From the NCBI GenBank assembly GCA_014804785.1, contig JAAUZD010000030.1, positions 1-64,000 of the forward strand: a stretch of DNA of 64,000 bases, given 5' to 3'. The translations under genes were made by a program, and so were the position numbers. The stretch is from Lachnospiraceae bacterium. Its GTDB lineage: Bacteria; Bacillota; Clostridia; Lachnospirales; Lachnospiraceae. Shown one piece after another: positions 60,933 through 64,000 of the stretch. The notes under the pieces were generated by a model. It saw only the letters and a list, made by a program, of their open reading frames with translations, was not told the DNA's origin and ran no database searches. Positions within the stretch are counted from its first letter, which is position 1, and each line of letters opens with the position of its first letter.

Positions 60933-63428
60933 ATGACAAAAATAATAGTATCATCGCTGTTAATTATTGGGATTCTGATTATAAGGGCAGTTTTCCAGAA
61001 GAAAATCAGTCCAATTTTCATTTATGCAATCTGGCTGCTGGCGGCATTCCGGTTACTTATGCCAGGAATGCTCCTTTTCAGTCCAATCAGTGTGATGAAC
61101 ACAAGGTTGTGGAACATGGGAAGCGCTCTGATTACAGAAGAAGAAAACAGGCAGGATATGGAATACAAAAGGCAGATGTATCAGGAATATTGTGAGAAGA
61201 AACTGGCAGCTGCATATGAAAAGGAAGTGGAATTGGATCATACTGGAGAGAAAGGAGAATTGAGTATTGCCAGGTCAGAGGAAGAAGTGGCGACGACGGC
61301 AGGCATTGTCAAGGAACTGAGTACAGATATCAGAATGGGGACAGAAGAAACAGTCCGGGAAACTGAGGACTATGCCATATCACAATTGCTGTGGTCGGGC
61401 ACTTTTTTTGGAAGAATCAGACAAGCAGCCCGGATGATATGGGTGATGGGAATGCTGGTGATCGCCTTATCTTTTCTTTGGCAGAATCTTTCTTTTTACC
61501 GTTACCTTCTGTCTACAAGAAGAAAAATTGCTGAATCCGCCGTGGGAGGCAGAAAACTCCCTGTCTTCCAGGCAGGAGACAAATTGACATCTCCCTGTCT
61601 GTTCGGACTTTATCCGGCAATCTATATTCCGGAAGGAAGTATAGATATAAAAGATACGGAGCAGCTTGGTTTTGCTTTGGAGCATGAACTGACCCATTAC
61701 AGACATGGGGATCATATATGGGCGCTGATAAGAATCCTGTGTCTGGTTATTAACTGGTACAACCCTTTGGCATGGATTGCTGCAAAATTATCCTTGCGCG
61801 ACGGCGAACTTGCCTGTGATGCCGGTTGTATCCGTAGGCTTGGAGAGGAAAAACGCTGCGCTTATGGTGAGGCGCTTCTTGCGGCAATTGGGCAGTCAAG
61901 AGAGAGGGAACGAGTATTGAAGACGGCGACTATGATGACAGCTGGAGGAAAGTTTATGAAAAGGCGAATGGAAAATATTGCAAGAAAAAGAGAGAACAGC
62001 GTAATTGCTGTGGCGGTTATGATGATTTCCATGCTGCTTGTAGCAGGATGTACTTATACCGGCGGAACGAAACCGGAAGAAAGCAGGAGCGACACAGCAG
62101 AAACAACAAGCACGAATACAAATTCCGTGCAGGAAGAAGAGGGCGGAGAAAAAGAATCTGAAACTGCAAATGAAGAATCTTATGACGGAAGGGCAGTGGT
62201 GCTGAGAGGGGAGGGAGAAGGGCTTAACGGGAACCTGCAGGGAATGGTTTTTCTTCTTCTGCCGGGTCCGGTGAAAGAGCGAAGTGAGGAAAAGTATGTG
62301 GTATTGCTTCCGGATGATTTATGGCTCTTAGACCTTGAAGGAAACGGGAAAAAGATGGAAACAATCTTTCAGGAATATGCAGATAAAGAAATTCTTGAGG
62401 TCATAAACCGCAATCTGGACCTTGATTTGGATGAGATTGAAGTATGGGGATATGATACTCTGATTAACAAGGTAGAAGAAGCGGGCGGAATTTTGGTAGA
62501 TGTGAAGGAAGCAGAGATTCAGCATATAAATAATTATCAGCTGATGATGACCGGGAAGGGCGAACTTGCAGAAAGTCAGGTGACAGAAAGCGGAGAACAG
62601 ATGCTTGACGGAATACAGACGGCGGCTTATCTGCAGATTAGATATTTCCAGGGAGGTTACTTTGGGATGATGGACAGATGGGAGCAGGTCACCCGCACAC
62701 TTCTTAAAAAGGAAGGTCAGGAGATCATTGACTATGATTGCGGCTATTTTGCAGGGGATAAGTCCGTTTACGTGGAGGATGATTTGAATTATCTGCTGTG
62801 TCTGTGCTTTGAGGAAGAATTAGAGCGTTTTCATGAAATTTACTATCCGGACAGAACCTATCAGACTTCTGACTATGTAAAAGAAGCGGATCAAATGATG
62901 AAAGAGCAGGCAGAAAAAGTCATTGAGGAGGGCAGAAGTGAAGCAAATGAAGTCGTAGGGTTCTTTAATCAGTATATTGGAAAAAGTTCTTTTATAATCT
63001 CACTTCTTTCGGGAGCTTCTTTAGATCCGGAAGCGGAAGATGCGTGGCGGACGGTAAAGGTATATGTATCTAGCAAAGGTCTTATTGTGGATGAAGAAGC
63101 CGGTAAAGCTGTTTTTTCGATAGGTCTGGTATTTAAGGATAGCGGTGTTTTAAGTTTGCCGGAGTACACGGATGAAAATCCGTTATTAGTGGAGAGGTTT
63201 CTTTATCTGACGGAAAAGGAAGATGGCTGGTATGTAGATGGACTGCTGCATAATAATCTCCCGCCAAAGGAATGGTGGGACGGCGCGCAGATGCAATGGG
63301 AAGTATATGACTTTGGATTTAGCGATGAAGATGCAGTGGGAAAAACAACAAGTTCCCAGACAGAATACGATGCATTTGCGAAGGAGGTGCAAAACGCAGC
63401 TGATAACAAGGAGCAAATTGACTTGTAA
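60933..63428 (+). CDS. BlaR1-type M56 metallopeptidase sensor with LCP-like extracellular domain
   Basis: The 831-residue protein has N-terminal helices, an M56 peptidase with zinc motif HELTH (251-255) and RDGELACDAG, and a last membrane helix ending LLVAGC (Cys373). The outside part is not a penicillin-binding domain. At about 430-585 it matches the LytR-CpsA-Psr pattern: WGYDTLINKVEEAGGILVDV, then GEQMLDGIQTAAYLQIRY and DRWEQVTRTLL with the late Arg pair. A further ~245 residues of unknown type follow, ending in a beta-rich piece. LCP domains bind lipid pyrophosphates, so it may sense wall-lipid intermediates; that is inference. GTG 60921 is an alternative start. Confidence 0.8.
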   Translation: MTKIIVSSLLIIGILIIRAVFQKKISPIFIYAIWLLAAFRLLMPGMLLFSPISVMNTRLWNMGSALITEEENRQDMEYKRQMYQEYCEKKLAAAYEKEVELDHTGEKGELSIARSEEEVATTAGIVKELSTDIRMGTEETVRETEDYAISQLLWSGTFFGRIRQAARMIWVMGMLVIALSFLWQNLSFYRYLLSTRRKIAESAVGGRKLPVFQAGDKLTSPCLFGLYPAIYIPEGSIDIKDTEQLGFALEHELTHYRHGDHIWALIRILCLVINWYNPLAWIAAKLSLRDGELACDAGCIRRLGEEKRCAYGEALLAAIGQSRERERVLKTATMMTAGGKFMKRRMENIARKRENSVIAVAVMMISMLLVAGCTYTGGTKPEESRSDTAETTSTNTNSVQEEEGGEKESETANEESYDGRAVVLRGEGEGLNGNLQGMVFLLLPGPVKERSEEKYVVLLPDDLWLLDLEGNGKKMETIFQEYADKEILEVINRNLDLDLDEIEVWGYDTLINKVEEAGGILVDVKEAEIQHINNYQLMMTGKGELAESQVTESGEQMLDGIQTAAYLQIRYFQGGYFGMMDRWEQVTRTLLKKEGQEIIDYDCGYFAGDKSVYVEDDLNYLLCLCFEEELERFHEIYYPDRTYQTSDYVKEADQMMKEQAEKVIEEGRSEANEVVGFFNQYIGKSSFIISLLSGASLDPEAEDAWRTVKVYVSSKGLIVDEEAGKAVFSIGLVFKDSGVLSLPEYTDENPLLVERFLYLTEKEDGWYVDGLLHNNLPPKEWWDGAQMQWEVYDFGFSDEDAVGKTTSSQTEYDAFAKEVQNAADNKEQIDL

Positions 63429-63477
63429 AGCAGAAGATGATAAAATAAAACAAATGTTCGAATTAGGGAGGCGCAGT

Positions 63478-64000
63478 ATGGAACAGTTATCGCTTTTTAC
63501 ACAGGACGTAAACTTAAGTGCACCTTTAGCCAGCCGTCTTAGACCGCAGACACTTGATGACTATATTGGTCAGGAGCATCTGGTAGGGAAAGGGAAGGTA
63601 CTGCGTCAGATGCTTGAGAAGGACATGATATCTTCTATGGTATTCTGGGGACCTCCAGGAGTGGGAAAGACCACGCTGGCGCGAATTATTGCGCATACGA
63701 CACGTTCGTCATTTATTGATTTCAGTGCTGTCACAAGCGGTATCAAAGAAATCAAGGAAGTGATGAAGCAGGCAGAGAATGACCGTATGATGGGGCTTAA
63801 GACGATTGTCTTCGTGGATGAAATCCACCGCTTCAACAAGGCACAACAGGATGCCTTTCTCCCCTATGTCGAAAAGGGAAGCATCATCTTAATCGGTGCA
63901 ACTACAGAGAATCCCTCTTTTGAGATTAATTCCGCTCTTTTGTCAAGATGTAAGGTCTTCGTACTACAGGCGTTGACCGAGCAGGACATGCTAAAACTTC
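63478..64000 (+). CDS. rarA: Replication-associated recombination protein A (RarA/MgsA), 5' part
   Basis: The first 174 codons of an AAA+ ATPase are present; the gene runs off the window. It begins MEQLSLFTQDVNLSAPLASR, then RLRPQTLDDYIGQEHLVG, Walker A GPPGVGKTT, Walker B IVFVDEIHRFN and sensor GATTENPSF, all typical of RarA. The protein acts at stalled replication forks. ATG 63478 has GGGAGG at 7 bp. It is separated from the sensor gene by 49 bp and is probably not co-regulated with it. Confidence 0.95.
   Translation, partial: MEQLSLFTQDVNLSAPLASRLRPQTLDDYIGQEHLVGKGKVLRQMLEKDMISSMVFWGPPGVGKTTLARIIAHTTRSSFIDFSAVTSGIKEIKEVMKQAENDRMMGLKTIVFVDEIHRFNKAQQDAFLPYVEKGSIILIGATTENPSFEINSALLSRCKVFVLQALTEQDMLKL

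Overview
The window reads as chromosome from a gut-type Lachnospiraceae (Clostridia, Bacillota). The basis is moderate GC with strong AGGAGG-type ribosome sites, many TTGACA-N17-TATAAT promoters with intrinsic terminators, a PPi-type phosphofructokinase, a DUF5685/DnaJ cluster, high-molecular-weight rubredoxin and Bacillota-type tRNA clusters. The species cannot be named from sequence alone.

Layout. 1-~3145: GC-rich right end of an integrative conjugative/mobilisable element (replication initiator tail, DnaC-like ATPase, TnpW-like small protein, large serine recombinase). It ends inside a chromosomal leuA-like gene whose surviving 3' part is fused in frame to an AraC-type DNA-binding domain. 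4.6-9.2 kb: small membrane protein, chemoreceptor, and a zinc-ribbon/DUF5685/DnaJ cluster. 9.3-16.8 kb: tRNA-Arg, pyridoxal/pyridoxamine kinase, cardiolipin synthase, HAAS-type protein, 23S rRNA methyltransferase-like enzyme, an amidase-fold protein lacking its zinc ligands, RdgB, YfcE. 16.8-17.5 kb: six-tRNA operon. 17.5-29.7 kb: MATE exporter, ABC transporter pair, tRNA-Leu, a Ca/Na-type antiporter behind a yybP-ykoY (Mn2+) riboswitch, PPi-PFK, CheX-like plus CheY pair, LacI regulator and glycogen phosphorylase.

29.7-36.6 kb is an AT-rich accessory island. It holds an ORF-less group II intron remnant next to the glgP terminator, a LytTR response regulator and GHKL kinase (AgrA/AgrC type), and a convergent agrB plus a previously unlisted agrD that carries an apparent one-base frameshift. 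After this comes a divergent operon: a secreted ~105-residue protein, three small membrane proteins and an ABC ATPase. AGGTCA direct repeats 21 bp apart, the usual LytTR spacing, lie upstream of that operon. I read this as a peptide quorum-sensing circuit controlling a secreted protein and its transporter or immunity complex. It is the best candidate here for an undescribed system.

36.5-50.4 kb: ABC-F protein, flavin reductase-rubredoxin, GT-C-like membrane protein, then a malto-oligosaccharide regulon (starch-binding-type lipoprotein, LacI regulator, GH13, MalEFG-like transporter) with matching operators, S1-domain protein, HAD remnant, CPBP protease. 50.4-56.8 kb: glutamate synthase gltBD. 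56.8-64 kb: Na/Pi symporter, a protein starting with a decarboxylase-beta-like GGADGPTAIFV motif, an orphan T-box terminator relic, acyltransferase, a BlaI/BlaR1-type pair whose sensor has an LCP-like extracellular domain, and the start of rarA.
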